The notes under the pieces were generated by a model. That model was not told the origin of the DNA and searched no databases. It saw nothing but the letters and a program-made list of their open reading frames with translations. This document shows positions 1 through 6,600 of a DNA stretch of 8,581 nt, one piece after another (position 1 is the stretch's first letter; each line of letters begins with the position of its first letter). Position numbers and translations under genes: made by a program. Source of the DNA: Sphingomonadaceae bacterium (GTDB taxonomy: Bacteria > Pseudomonadota > Alphaproteobacteria > Sphingomonadales > Sphingomonadaceae); the NCBI GenBank assembly GCA_947442095.1, contig CANEVG010000139.1, positions 1 through 8,581 on the forward strand, read 5' to 3'.

Positions 1-299
1 GCGCCGGCTTGCCCGCTTTTCACCGCCTCGATCGCCAGGCCCATCGACGTGGTGCGGGCGCGGCGTAGAGCCTGCGTCGGCTTTTCATCGCCGGAGACGA
101 CATCGGGCGCATGGAGTATCTCGGAAGCGGCGCGCAGATTGGGGTGCACTTCGAGTGCGGTCTTGATCGCCGTCTCATCGCCGACCAGCAGGAACTTGAA
201 CTGATCGTGCTGGCGGCGCGCAAGCGCCGCGCCCTCGATCATGACGCGCACGCCCACATCACCGCCCATCGCATCGACGGCGATACGCGGCAAGCTCAT
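1..299 (-). CDS. plsX: Phosphate acyltransferase PlsX, N-terminal 99 residues (runs off the left edge)
   Basis: PlsX makes acyl-phosphate from acyl-ACP and inorganic phosphate; PlsY then uses it to acylate glycerol-3-phosphate at the membrane, the first step of phospholipid synthesis. The visible N-terminus begins MSLPRIAVDAMGGD, containing the family's hallmark DAMGGD motif. It continues with FKFLLVGDE, HAPDVVSGDEKP and ARTTSMGLAIEAVKSG, all recognisable PlsX segments. The ATG at 299 has a strong purine-rich ribosome binding site (GGGGAGGAAGG) about 7 bases upstream. It lies 28 bases after rpmF on the same strand, the classic rpmF-plsX(-fabH) order, so the two are probably co-transcribed. 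Members are usually about 340 residues, so most of the gene is outside the window. I see no defect in the visible part. Identification is firm. Confidence 0.95.
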   Translation of the reverse strand, partial: MSLPRIAVDAMGGDVGVRVMIEGAALARRQHDQFKFLLVGDETAIKTALEVHPNLRAASEILHAPDVVSGDEKPTQALRRARTTSMGLAIEAVKSGQAG

Positions 300-327
300 G
301 ATCCGGCCTTCCTCCCCTCAGCCGGAA

Positions 328-507
328 TCAGAGGCCGACGGCGATGATCTCGCGGCCGTTGTAGTGCCCGCAGGCACCGCACAGCATGTGCGGGCGCTTC
401 AGCTCACCACAGTTGGAGCACTCGTGGAAGGCATCGGCCTTCAGGGCATCGTGGCTGCGGCGCATTCCCCGGCGTGATGGCGAGGTCTTTCTTTTGGGGA
501 CGGCCAT
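328..507 (-). CDS. rpmF: 50S ribosomal protein L32
   Basis: This 59-residue protein begins MAVPKRKTSPSRRGMRRSHD, the conserved start of bacterial L32, a structural protein of the large ribosomal subunit. It keeps the four zinc-ribbon cysteines (C30-X2-C33 and C43-X2-C46), so it is the zinc-binding form rather than the cysteine-free paralogue. Length and the ending NGREIIAVGL fit alphaproteobacterial members. The start at 507 is fixed by the conserved MAVPKRK, with an AGG about 8-10 bases upstream as a modest ribosome binding site. It is the first gene of the rpmF-plsX operon. Confidence 0.96.
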   Translation of the reverse strand: MAVPKRKTSPSRRGMRRSHDALKADAFHECSNCGELKRPHMLCGACGHYNGREIIAVGL

Positions 508-549
508 TGCGGCACCTGTTCCTGATCTTGAAGGCGATAAGTTGGTAGC

Positions 550-578
550 GCGATAGGGAAAACCCGGCGTCTGCACAA
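550..578 (-). promoter_or_regulatory. Candidate promoter for rpmF-plsX
   Basis: On the minus strand a TTGTGC hexamer (573-578) is followed after 17 bases by TATCGC (550-555), preceded by CC. This resembles the alphaproteobacterial TTGAC/CTAT pattern but matches it only partly. It would give a leader of roughly 35 bases before the rpmF ATG. Spacing and placement are good and the hexamers are weak, so this is only a candidate. The rest of 508-735 holds no gene or tRNA that I can see. Confidence 0.3.
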
Positions 579-735
579 CCCCCGGCGGGCAGCCCTTACG
601 GAGCAGCCTGCCAAGAATCCAGTAACACGCTGGAATCGCCCATCGCAGGCGAAGGCGCGCATATACGGATTTTTGGGTGCTTTGCAAGCGCCCGGCGGCT
701 AGAGACCAAGCCTTCACAAGGGGGAATGCCTTAAA

Positions 736-1122
736 ATGATCTTGCCAACAACGCTTTGCGCCGCTGCTGCTGCTGCACTCATCAACATCTGGCTTTCCGT
801 GCGCTGCGGCATGGTGCGAACCTCCGAGAAGATTTCCATCGGTGACGGCGGCAACGAAAAGCTGATCGCCCGCATGCGGGCGCATTCCAATTTCGTCGAG
901 AACACCCCGTTCGTGCTGGCGCTGATCGCCGCGCTCGAACTGGCGCGCGGCGGCAGCACGGCGCTCAGCGCTGTGGCCGCGGTCTTCATGCTCGGCCGCG
1001 TGGCGCATGGCCTTGGCATGGATGGCGGCGCCTTCGGCGGTGGCCGGATCGCGGGAACGCTGATCACCATGCTGACCCTTCTGGGCCTTGGCATCTGGGC
1101 GGTGATTACCGCGCTGGCCTGA
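736..1122 (+). CDS. MAPEG family membrane protein
   Basis: A 128-residue, mostly hydrophobic protein of the MAPEG superfamily (membrane-associated proteins in eicosanoid and glutathione metabolism), closest in style to bacterial YecN-like members. About four membrane segments can be seen: residues 1-20, 58-68, 75-95 and 105-127. Between the first two is the family signature: the loop with GNEKLIARMRAHSNFVEN followed by TPF, in which R-x-R-x-H-x-N-x-x-E are the typical conserved residues. Length fits the family. A GGGGGA ribosome binding site lies about 11 bases upstream of the ATG at 736. A two-codon ATG-CCT-TAA lies between them (726-734). Members can be glutathione-dependent, but the substrate of these bacterial forms is usually unknown. 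It is divergent from rpmF and convergent with the metallo-hydrolase, so it is probably transcribed alone. Confidence 0.9.
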   Translation: MILPTTLCAAAAAALINIWLSVRCGMVRTSEKISIGDGGNEKLIARMRAHSNFVENTPFVLALIAALELARGGSTALSAVAAVFMLGRVAHGLGMDGGAFGGGRIAGTLITMLTLLGLGIWAVITALA

Positions 1123-1124
1123 CC

Positions 1125-1142
1125 GGCGCAGCCTATTGCGCC
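1125..1142. terminator. Small hairpin between convergent genes, possible bidirectional terminator
   Basis: GGCGCA and TGCGCC form a perfect 6-bp stem with a 6-base loop, placed where the MAPEG gene and the metallo-hydrolase meet. It overlaps the last codons of the hydrolase. Neither strand has a following T-run, so intrinsic termination is uncertain. Confidence 0.3.
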
Positions 1143-1801
1143 AGGTTATAGTCGCTGACGAAGCTGTTGGTCTGTCGTTCCCGGCCGAAGGTGCTGTTCG
1201 GCCCGTGGCCTGGAACAAACAGGATGTCGTTGCCCAGCGGCCACAGCTTCTCGGTGATCGAGGCGATGAGATCGGCGTGGTTGCCCATCGGGAAGTCGGT
1301 GCGCCCGATCGAGCCCTGAAACAGCACGTCGCCCACGATGGCAAAGCGCGAGGGCTGGTGAACAAACACGACGTGGCCGGGGGTGTGACCGGGGCAATGG
1401 ACGACGTCCAGCTCCAGTTCACCCACGGTGACAGTGTCGCCGTCTTCCAGCCAGCGGGTCGGTTCGAACACCTCGCCGCGAATGCCCCAGCGCTTGCCGT
1501 CTTCGTCGAGACGCGAAATCCAGAAACGGTCCGCCTCGTGCGGGCCTTCGATCGGCACGCCGAGTTCGGCGGCAAGCACGCCGGTGATGCCGCAGTGATC
1601 GATATGGCCGTGGGTGACGAGCAGCTTCTCGATGATCACGCCGGACTTGTCGATGGCAGCGCGCAGCCGCTCGATATCCCCGCCAGCATCAATGAACGCG
1701 CCGCGCATGGTCTTGGTGCACCACACCAGGGTGCAGTTTTGCTGGAGCGGGGTGACGGGGATGATCGCCACTTTCATGGGCGGGAGGTCTGTATCGGTCA
1801 T
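1133..1801 (-). CDS. MBL-fold metallo-hydrolase, glyoxalase-II-like (YcbL type)
   Basis: A 222-residue single-domain metallo-beta-lactamase-fold hydrolase. The metal-binding signature THGHIDH is at residues 63-69 (H64, H66, D68, H69). The third-ligand region CPGHTPGH follows (H139), then GDVLFQGSIGRTDFP with the bridging aspartate D158, and finally VPGHG with H199. These are the ligands of a two-metal centre as in glyoxalase II and the shorter YcbL-type enzymes, which hydrolyse thioesters such as S-lactoylglutathione. The short length, lacking the extra C-terminal substrate domain of true GloB, favours the YcbL-like group. No signal peptide is seen, so it is likely cytoplasmic. The start at 1801 is chosen because the ORF's first ATG (1864) overlaps the upstream repressor gene; ATG 1777 is another option, and none has a clear ribosome binding site. 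It lies 41 bases downstream of the S24 repressor and may share its transcript. Confidence 0.88.
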   Translation of the reverse strand: MTDTDLPPMKVAIIPVTPLQQNCTLVWCTKTMRGAFIDAGGDIERLRAAIDKSGVIIEKLLVTHGHIDHCGITGVLAAELGVPIEGPHEADRFWISRLDEDGKRWGIRGEVFEPTRWLEDGDTVTVGELELDVVHCPGHTPGHVVFVHQPSRFAIVGDVLFQGSIGRTDFPMGNHADLIASITEKLWPLGNDILFVPGHGPNSTFGRERQTNSFVSDYNLAQ

Positions 1802-1842
1802 GCGTGCAAGGTGGCGTTTATGCGGACACAAGGCAAGTACCC

Positions 1843-2562
1843 CTAAATCCGCCCACCCTTCCACACGGCCCGCCCCAGCACGCTGACCTCGGCCATGGGC
1901 CGCTCCATGCGAGCAAAGGCCGGGTTGTAGCTGATCACGCGCAGGATGCCTGCCGGGCCAGGCTCCAGCCGTTTGACCAGCAAAACATCATCGAGCCGGA
2001 TGACGCGGAGCCCGCTGCGCAAGGGGCGCTGCGAGCGGTCCACCAGAATCTCGTCGCCATCGCGCAAGGTGGGCTCCATCGAATCGCCTTCAACCTTGAT
2101 CACGCTGCGCATACCCGGCTCAAGCCCCTGCTGTCGCAGCCAGCGCGCGGAAAAGCGCAGCCGGTCCACCGCAGCAGAATCGGCGGCGAGCGTGCCGGGG
2201 CCGGCTGAGGCGCCAAACCGCAGGCGCGGGATATCAGCCCAATCGAGCGAACCGCGCCCAGCAGCCACGGCGGGCGCCATGCCGATTGCGCCTGCGTCCA
2301 CGCTGAGCACCGCCTCGCGTGCTGGTGCGCCCAAGTCCGCCTCGTCCACGCCGGGGAGTTCGGCGAGCGTGCGGCGATCGGTCTCCTCCAGCTTGCGTGG
2401 GCTGCCCTTGCGCACGAACTGCTGGAGATAGGTGCCCTTGCGCCCGATCAGCGCGGAGAGCGCGGAGAGCGCGGCTAGGCTGACCCCCCTTTCAGATGCC
2501 AGCGCGAGCAGGCGCATGCGGGTCGGATCTACGCCTTCTTGCGTCTTGATTCGGAATTCCAT
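1843..2562 (-). CDS. LexA-like S24 family peptidase/repressor with N-terminal HTH
   Basis: A 239-residue transcriptional regulator. Residues about 26-56 form a helix-turn-helix of the sphingomonad type (ALIGRKGTYLQQFVRKGSP). The C-terminal half is an S24 (LexA/UmuD-like) domain: the nucleophile serine S161 in GDSMEPTLRDGD and the general-base lysine K197 in LLVKRLEPG. An ASAGPG segment (A120-G121) sits where LexA-type repressors cleave themselves. It is therefore probably a repressor inactivated by self-cleavage, perhaps on DNA damage; the inducing signal is inferred from the family. The ATG at 2562 has AGGAG four bases upstream, which supports this start over the internal ATG at residue 16. 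The HTH contains a three-residue expansion (ALS-ALS-AL) from a 9-bp DNA repeat. It is divergent from a small gene across an inverted-repeat-rich spacer and upstream of the hydrolase. It is not canonical LexA. Confidence 0.88.
   Translation of the reverse strand: MEFRIKTQEGVDPTRMRLLALASERGVSLAALSALSALIGRKGTYLQQFVRKGSPRKLEETDRRTLAELPGVDEADLGAPAREAVLSVDAGAIGMAPAVAAGRGSLDWADIPRLRFGASAGPGTLAADSAAVDRLRFSARWLRQQGLEPGMRSVIKVEGDSMEPTLRDGDEILVDRSQRPLRSGLRVIRLDDVLLVKRLEPGPAGILRVISYNPAFARMERPMAEVSVLGRAVWKGGRI
2451..2474. repeat. 9-bp in-frame tandem repeat (GCGCGGAGA, about 2.7 copies)
   Basis: Two complete copies and a 6-base partial copy of GCGCGGAGA lie head to tail. On the minus strand they encode ALS-ALS-AL at residues 31-38 of the S24 repressor, within its helix-turn-helix. 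The unit is a multiple of three, so copy changes keep the frame, as expected from replication slippage. Confidence 0.9.
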
Positions 2563-2661
2563 GCGGCTCCTGCCTATTCGAAGGAGCCATCCTAGATGTG
2601 TAGGATTTCTGCAGCTGAATAGGAAAAATCCTTTCCCGGGTCATTCCGGAGACACGCCGCC
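2563..2661. promoter_or_regulatory. Divergent control region with inverted repeats, candidate operator
   Basis: This 99-base spacer separates the S24 repressor (minus) from a small plus-strand gene. It holds three inverted repeats. GGCTCCT/AGGAGCC (2565-2571 and 2582-2588, 10-base spacer) overlaps the repressor's ribosome binding site. ATCCTA/TAGGAT (2589-2594 and 2601-2606, 6-base spacer) is the second. AGGA-AAAA-TCCT (2621-2632) is the third. The shared AGGAT/ATCCT theme suggests a binding site for the self-regulating repressor. No clear -35/-10 pair stands out. Operator function is inferred. Confidence 0.45.
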
Positions 2662-2850
2662 ATGCTGATCAGAACGGTCGAAAGATTCCTGGCCGAGAAG
2701 AAGATGCCGCGCACCAAGTTCGGCCGTCTCGCCGCGCACGATCCGCGCTTTTTCGATGATCTGCGCAGCGGCCGCGAACCCCGTCCCGCGCTGACCTTGC
2801 GCGTGGACCATTTGATCAACATATCGAGGAGCACGAGCCATTTGATTTGA
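2662..2850 (+). CDS. Small conserved-looking protein divergent from the S24 repressor
   Basis: A 62-residue protein beginning MLIRTVERFLAEKKMPRTKF. Its core, KFGRLAAHDPRFFDDLRSGREPRP, is strongly coding in composition and resembles small hypothetical proteins of sphingomonads found near such repressors. The pattern of a short helix, MPRTKFGRLA and then DPRFFDDLRSGR resembles a minimal helix-turn-helix (compare 'SKFGRLAVNDPRF' style sequences), so DNA binding is possible but unproven. No cysteines, signal peptide or membrane segment are present. The start at 2662 has GGAG about 10 bases upstream. The last ten residues (NISRSTSHLI) are less convincing. Its function is unknown; divergent placement suggests control by the same operator as the repressor. 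Confidence 0.65.
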   Translation: MLIRTVERFLAEKKMPRTKFGRLAAHDPRFFDDLRSGREPRPALTLRVDHLINISRSTSHLI

Positions 2851-2881
2851 TCGTCTTTTCCCCGACCAGTTCTGCAGTATC

Positions 2882-2925
2882 GCGCCTTTCGAACGCAAAT
2901 CGCTTCCCGAGACGAGAAAAGGCGC
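2882..2925. repeat. 8-bp inverted repeat with 28-base spacer
   Basis: GCGCCTTT (2882-2889) is exactly complementary to AAAGGCGC (2918-2925). It lies just after the small plus-strand gene and just before the next ORF. The 3' arm contains the AAGG that could serve as ribosome binding site for the ATG at 2931, so pairing would mask that site. No T-run follows, so it is not a typical terminator. Function is unknown. Confidence 0.4.
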
Positions 2926-2953
2926 CCTGCATGGGCATCACCCCGCAGAGCGG

Positions 2954-3664
2954 ATGCTGCACGCCGTGACCCCACTTGCCGGCTCTAGCGCAAAGCTGAT
3001 GAGCCACACCGAGCGCCCCTCGGCCAGCGTGACCTTCGCCGGTACCCGCCATACCATCGCGCTGCACTACGAGGGCTGGGAGGCCTGCGACGAGGCCGAA
3101 AAGCTGTTCGCGCAGCGGTCCGAGCACGAGTTCGAAATCCCGCGCACGCTGGTGGCCGATGCCGCCGTTTCGCGACTGGATCAGGTGCTGCTACCCGAGC
3201 CCACGATGACAGCGGCGCTTATGCTGCTGCAGGATGAAGCTGGAAGCCAAGCCCTCTCTCCTTCAGGGGAGATGGCCCGCGAGAGGGGAGCAAACGCCGC
3301 GCTGCGCCCCTCACAACTTCGGCTAGACGCTTCGCGCCAAGCCTTCGTCTCTCCCTTGAACGGGAGAGAACAAGGTTTTCAAGGCCGCACCGCCATCAGT
3401 TGCGGCGCTGTCTTCGCCCCCAACCACTGGCTCATGTCCAGTGCATTGCTCACCCGGAACGGCTCGCCCGCCTTGTTCAGGAACAGCGCTTCCATTTCCT
3501 GCCGGTTGAACGGGCGCGAGCCGAGGCGGCCGAACACTGCCATCTGGCCACCGGTCTCGTCCACCCCGCGGTCGCGGTCGAGGCCCTTGGAGAGCGCGAG
3601 CGCAGGGCTTGGCGTGCGCGCCCAGGCGATCAGTTCGGGCCTGGGTTCGGGCGAGAAGCCATAG
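2954..3664 (+). CDS. Hypothetical protein, coding-like for the first ~98 residues, probably decayed at the ends
   Basis: I do not assign a function. Residues 1 to about 98 (to LLQDEAGS, near base 3250) have strong third-position GC and a natural protein composition, with segments such as SHTERPSASVTFAGTRH, HYEGWEACDEAEKLF and HEFEIPRTLVADAAV that look like a conserved soluble family of sphingomonads. After that the frame runs through a repeat element and then antisense to the end of the cytochrome gene, so the remaining ~138 residues are probably not native. The ATG at 2954 lacks a ribosome binding site; ATG 2999 is an alternative. ATG 2931 has AAAAGG eight bases upstream but is in another frame and stops at 2969, suggesting a 1-base frameshift near the start. 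The gene may be a pseudogene. No signal peptide or membrane segment is seen. Confidence 0.5.
   Translation: MLHAVTPLAGSSAKLMSHTERPSASVTFAGTRHTIALHYEGWEACDEAEKLFAQRSEHEFEIPRTLVADAAVSRLDQVLLPEPTMTAALMLLQDEAGSQALSPSGEMARERGANAALRPSQLRLDASRQAFVSPLNGREQGFQGRTAISCGAVFAPNHWLMSSALLTRNGSPALFRNSASISCRLNGREPRRPNTAIWPPVSSTPRSRSRPLESASAGLGVRAQAISSGLGSGEKP
3252..3370. repeat. Hairpin-rich intergenic repeat, REP/MITE-like
   Basis: Three imperfect or perfect palindromes lie in a row between convergent genes: TCTCC/GGAGA (3257-3261 and 3268-3272), GGCT-CGC/GCG-AGCC (3321-3343), and TCTCTCCC/GGGAGAGA (3348-3355 and 3362-3369). The first and third share a CTCTCC-TTCA/TTGA-GGGAGA layout, like the dispersed 'ctctccc...gggagag' intergenic repeats of alphaproteobacteria. 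Base composition differs from the flanking coding DNA. The 3' hairpin is close behind the cytochrome stop and could stabilise or end that transcript. Copy number elsewhere cannot be judged from this window. Confidence 0.5.
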
Positions 3665-6600
3665 AAGTTAGGCTGGCTGGAGGGTGAAGTCAGTTGGAGG
3701 ACCTTCATCCCGTTGCGGCCATCCGCCACATAGGCGAACAGCGAGGCGTTGGTGGAGGCCACGATCACGTCCTCCGCATCATTGAGCGCCCCATCCGCCG
3801 TATAGGCCTGATAAATCGCAGGGCGCGTCGGCGCGGTGACATCGACGATGACCAGCCCCTGCGCCTTGGCTGCGACATAGGCATATGTCCGGCTGAGATA
3901 GACCCGGCGCGCATCGGTGAGCGGCACGGTGGCCGAGGGCACGGCTTGCGGCTTGGCGAGATTGGTCACGTCCAGAAGTTCGAGACCGTTCGCGGTCGTG
4001 ACCCAGAGGTAGCGGAACTGCACCGCCGTCGCGCGCGGATCGCGCAAGGGCACGACCGAGGTGATCTGTGGTTCGAGGCAGGTCTCACCGCCCTTCCTGT
4101 CGGAGACTTCGCAAGGGGCGGCTGGCGACCACGGCTTGGTCAGGTGGATCGTGACCAGCGCCTTGTCCGTCAGCACATAGGCATAATCGCCCGCCAGCGT
4201 GATGTGCCGCGCGCGCGTCAGTACGCCGCCCGGATTGAAGGTCAGCGCGCGTCGGAAGAAGTTGTTGCGGAACTCGCCGTCGGCCAGCGTGTCGACATTG
4301 ACCGCGATCAGCCCCTCCACCGCATCGGTCACGAAGGCATAGTGATAGACCGGCGAGAACGGCTGCTCCTGATTGGCGGCACGCATTTCGGGTGTGTTGC
4401 GCGTGGGCGCGATGGCCTGGTTGGTGGGCAGTGCCATGCAGGTGGCGTTGGCCGTGTCCACATGGGTATCGTGGCCGAGAGGCGAGAACGGCGCGGTCAC
4501 GATGCGTTCGGAGAAGCCCTTGTCGCCGATCGCGGCGATATCATAGGCGCGAAAGCCGCCCTTGCCTTCGGCCACGAACATGTATTCGCCGCGCATCTGC
4601 AGGCAGCGCACCGCATCCGAGGTGCCCTTCGTGATGTTCACGAATTCTTCGCGGCCCGTGGTCTCCCCGCCAAGATCCCTGGCGAACATGCCTCCGCGCG
4701 TCCAATTCTTGAGCTCGCGGCCGTTCTTCTCGACATGTTGCCTGTAGAAATCGGGGTAGGCATAACGCTGGAGATAGCTGCCGATCACCGCCTGCGGCTC
4801 GTCCCATTCGGTCACGCGCACGGCCTCGAACCCGCCGTCCAGCCCGAACCACGCGTTCATGCCGACGAAGTTGACGTAGTTGGTACCGAGCAGCAACAGC
4901 TGCGCCATGACCGCGTTGTTGTCGTCCGCCTGGCTCAGGTGGCAATCGGTGCACTGCTTGGTCTCAGCCGTGCGCACCGTATGCGGGAAGTGCGGCGCGA
5001 AGGCCTGCGAGGAATAGCCGGGCGAGGAGATCGGCGGCTGCTGTACGTAGATCCGCTCGCGGTTGATGTTGGTGGAGGAGAGGATCAAGGCCGAGGTCGA
5101 GCGAATCGGCGCGGTGATTGCTTTTCCGCTGACCGGATCGCCCGCCGCATCGAACTTCACCGGATCGGAACCGGATGACTTGGTGGGCATATGCTTGCCC
5201 AGCTGGAACATGTCATCGCGCGCAACCTGGGGGTTATAGGTCGCGTAGTTGCGGGTGTAGTCTTCCTCGTACTTGTGCGTGGCCGATTTCCAGTTGGCTT
5301 CGATCGGCAGGTGGCACCCGGCGCACGAGGTCGTCCACGAGAGATGGCAGGTGAAGCAGGCCATGTCGTCATCGCCATGCGCGCGCTCGGCCTTGGGCAC
5401 GCCGAGGCCGAAGCGGTAGAGCCCGTCATCCGCGCCGGATTTGCCCATGAGCTTGGCACGCGCGGCCTTGGGGTTGAACACCGGCTTGCCGCTGGGTTCC
5501 ATGACACCTTGATACTGCGGATCGACCGACGTCTTCACGAGGCTGACGCGCCACCACAGCTTGGGATCGATGATCGAGCGCTGGATCAGCACGCGGCGAC
5601 CGTTCTCGGTGGACCATTCAAAGCGGCGCTGGCCGTCCATGTTGCGCAGCAGCGCAAGGTTCTCGCCCTTTTGCGGCGCAGCAAGGTTCGAGGTCATCAG
5701 CGTGGGATAGGCGTCGGGCGTGCCGTGGCAGTCCTTGCAGCCGATCGACACGGCATTGGCGACTTCGCCGTAGATCAGCCCGTTGCCGTGGCTGTCCTGC
5801 GCGAAGTGGCAATCGGCACACTGCATGCCAAGCTGGGCGTGGATATCCATCATGTGGACCGACTTGCCGGGATTGTCGGGGCCTGGTTCGACGAACTTGC
5901 CTTCCCCGGCCTTGCGCCATTTCTCCGGATCGTCAGGCGAGACGATATGCGCGGTGTCGGTGCCGTAAGTCGCCATGTCACCGCCGGCATCGAGCAGATT
6001 GCCGCGCCGGTCGCGCTTCAGGATCGCGCGGAAATTCCAGCCGTGGCCGTGATAGTCGGCGAACTGGGTATCCTTGTTGTCCTTGTTGAGATCATAGACG
6101 TTGCGCAGGAATTCCACGTCGCGCCACAGACCGTGCGTGCTCGCGCCCTCGGGGTTGCGGTCGAGCACTTCGCGCTGCTCGGCCATGTTCGGGCGGAACT
6201 GGGTCTTGAAGGCGCGGCTCCAATCGGCATCGGTGACGTTCTCAGGCCGCGGCGAGGTATTTTCTGGCCCAGGCCACATGCGCGGCGCGTCGGATTCATA
6301 GTCCCACATCGTGTAGCCGAGGTAGGAATTCAGAAAGATGTTCGGCTGGTGCATGTGGCAGTTCATGCACTGCGCCGTCGGAATCGCGCGGGTGAAGGCG
6401 TGGACGAGCGGATGGCCGCGCTCGCGGTCCTGCATGGGGGCGGGACCTTCCGCATGGCCTCCCCCGGCATGGCCTTTGTGATCAAGGCCAGCGGCGGCGT
6501 GGGCTTCGGCCTGGCCCAACTTGTGTTCGTCCATCGTGCCATGCGGCGCGGGGCCTTCAGCGGGGGAATAGACCAGTTGCGCAGCAGACTGGATCGCGCG

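Noticed and set aside
508..735. Possible tRNA or small RNA in the rpmF-MAPEG spacer
   Set aside because: No cloverleaf, T-loop GTTCRA motif or strong terminator was found; only a weak promoter candidate could be supported.
328..1575. A 415-residue minus-strand ORF covering rpmF and more
   Set aside because: Only its last 59 residues (rpmF) are real; the rest is out of frame with the metallo-hydrolase and antisense to the MAPEG gene.
1843..2562. Calling the S24 protein LexA itself
   Set aside because: The N-terminal HTH is of a different type from LexA's winged helix and the chain is longer; only the C-terminal peptidase domain is shared.
2592..2975. Minus-strand ORFs opposite the small gene and its downstream region
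   Set aside because: No ribosome site or recognisable sequence; they lie opposite a better-supported plus-strand gene and cover the control region.
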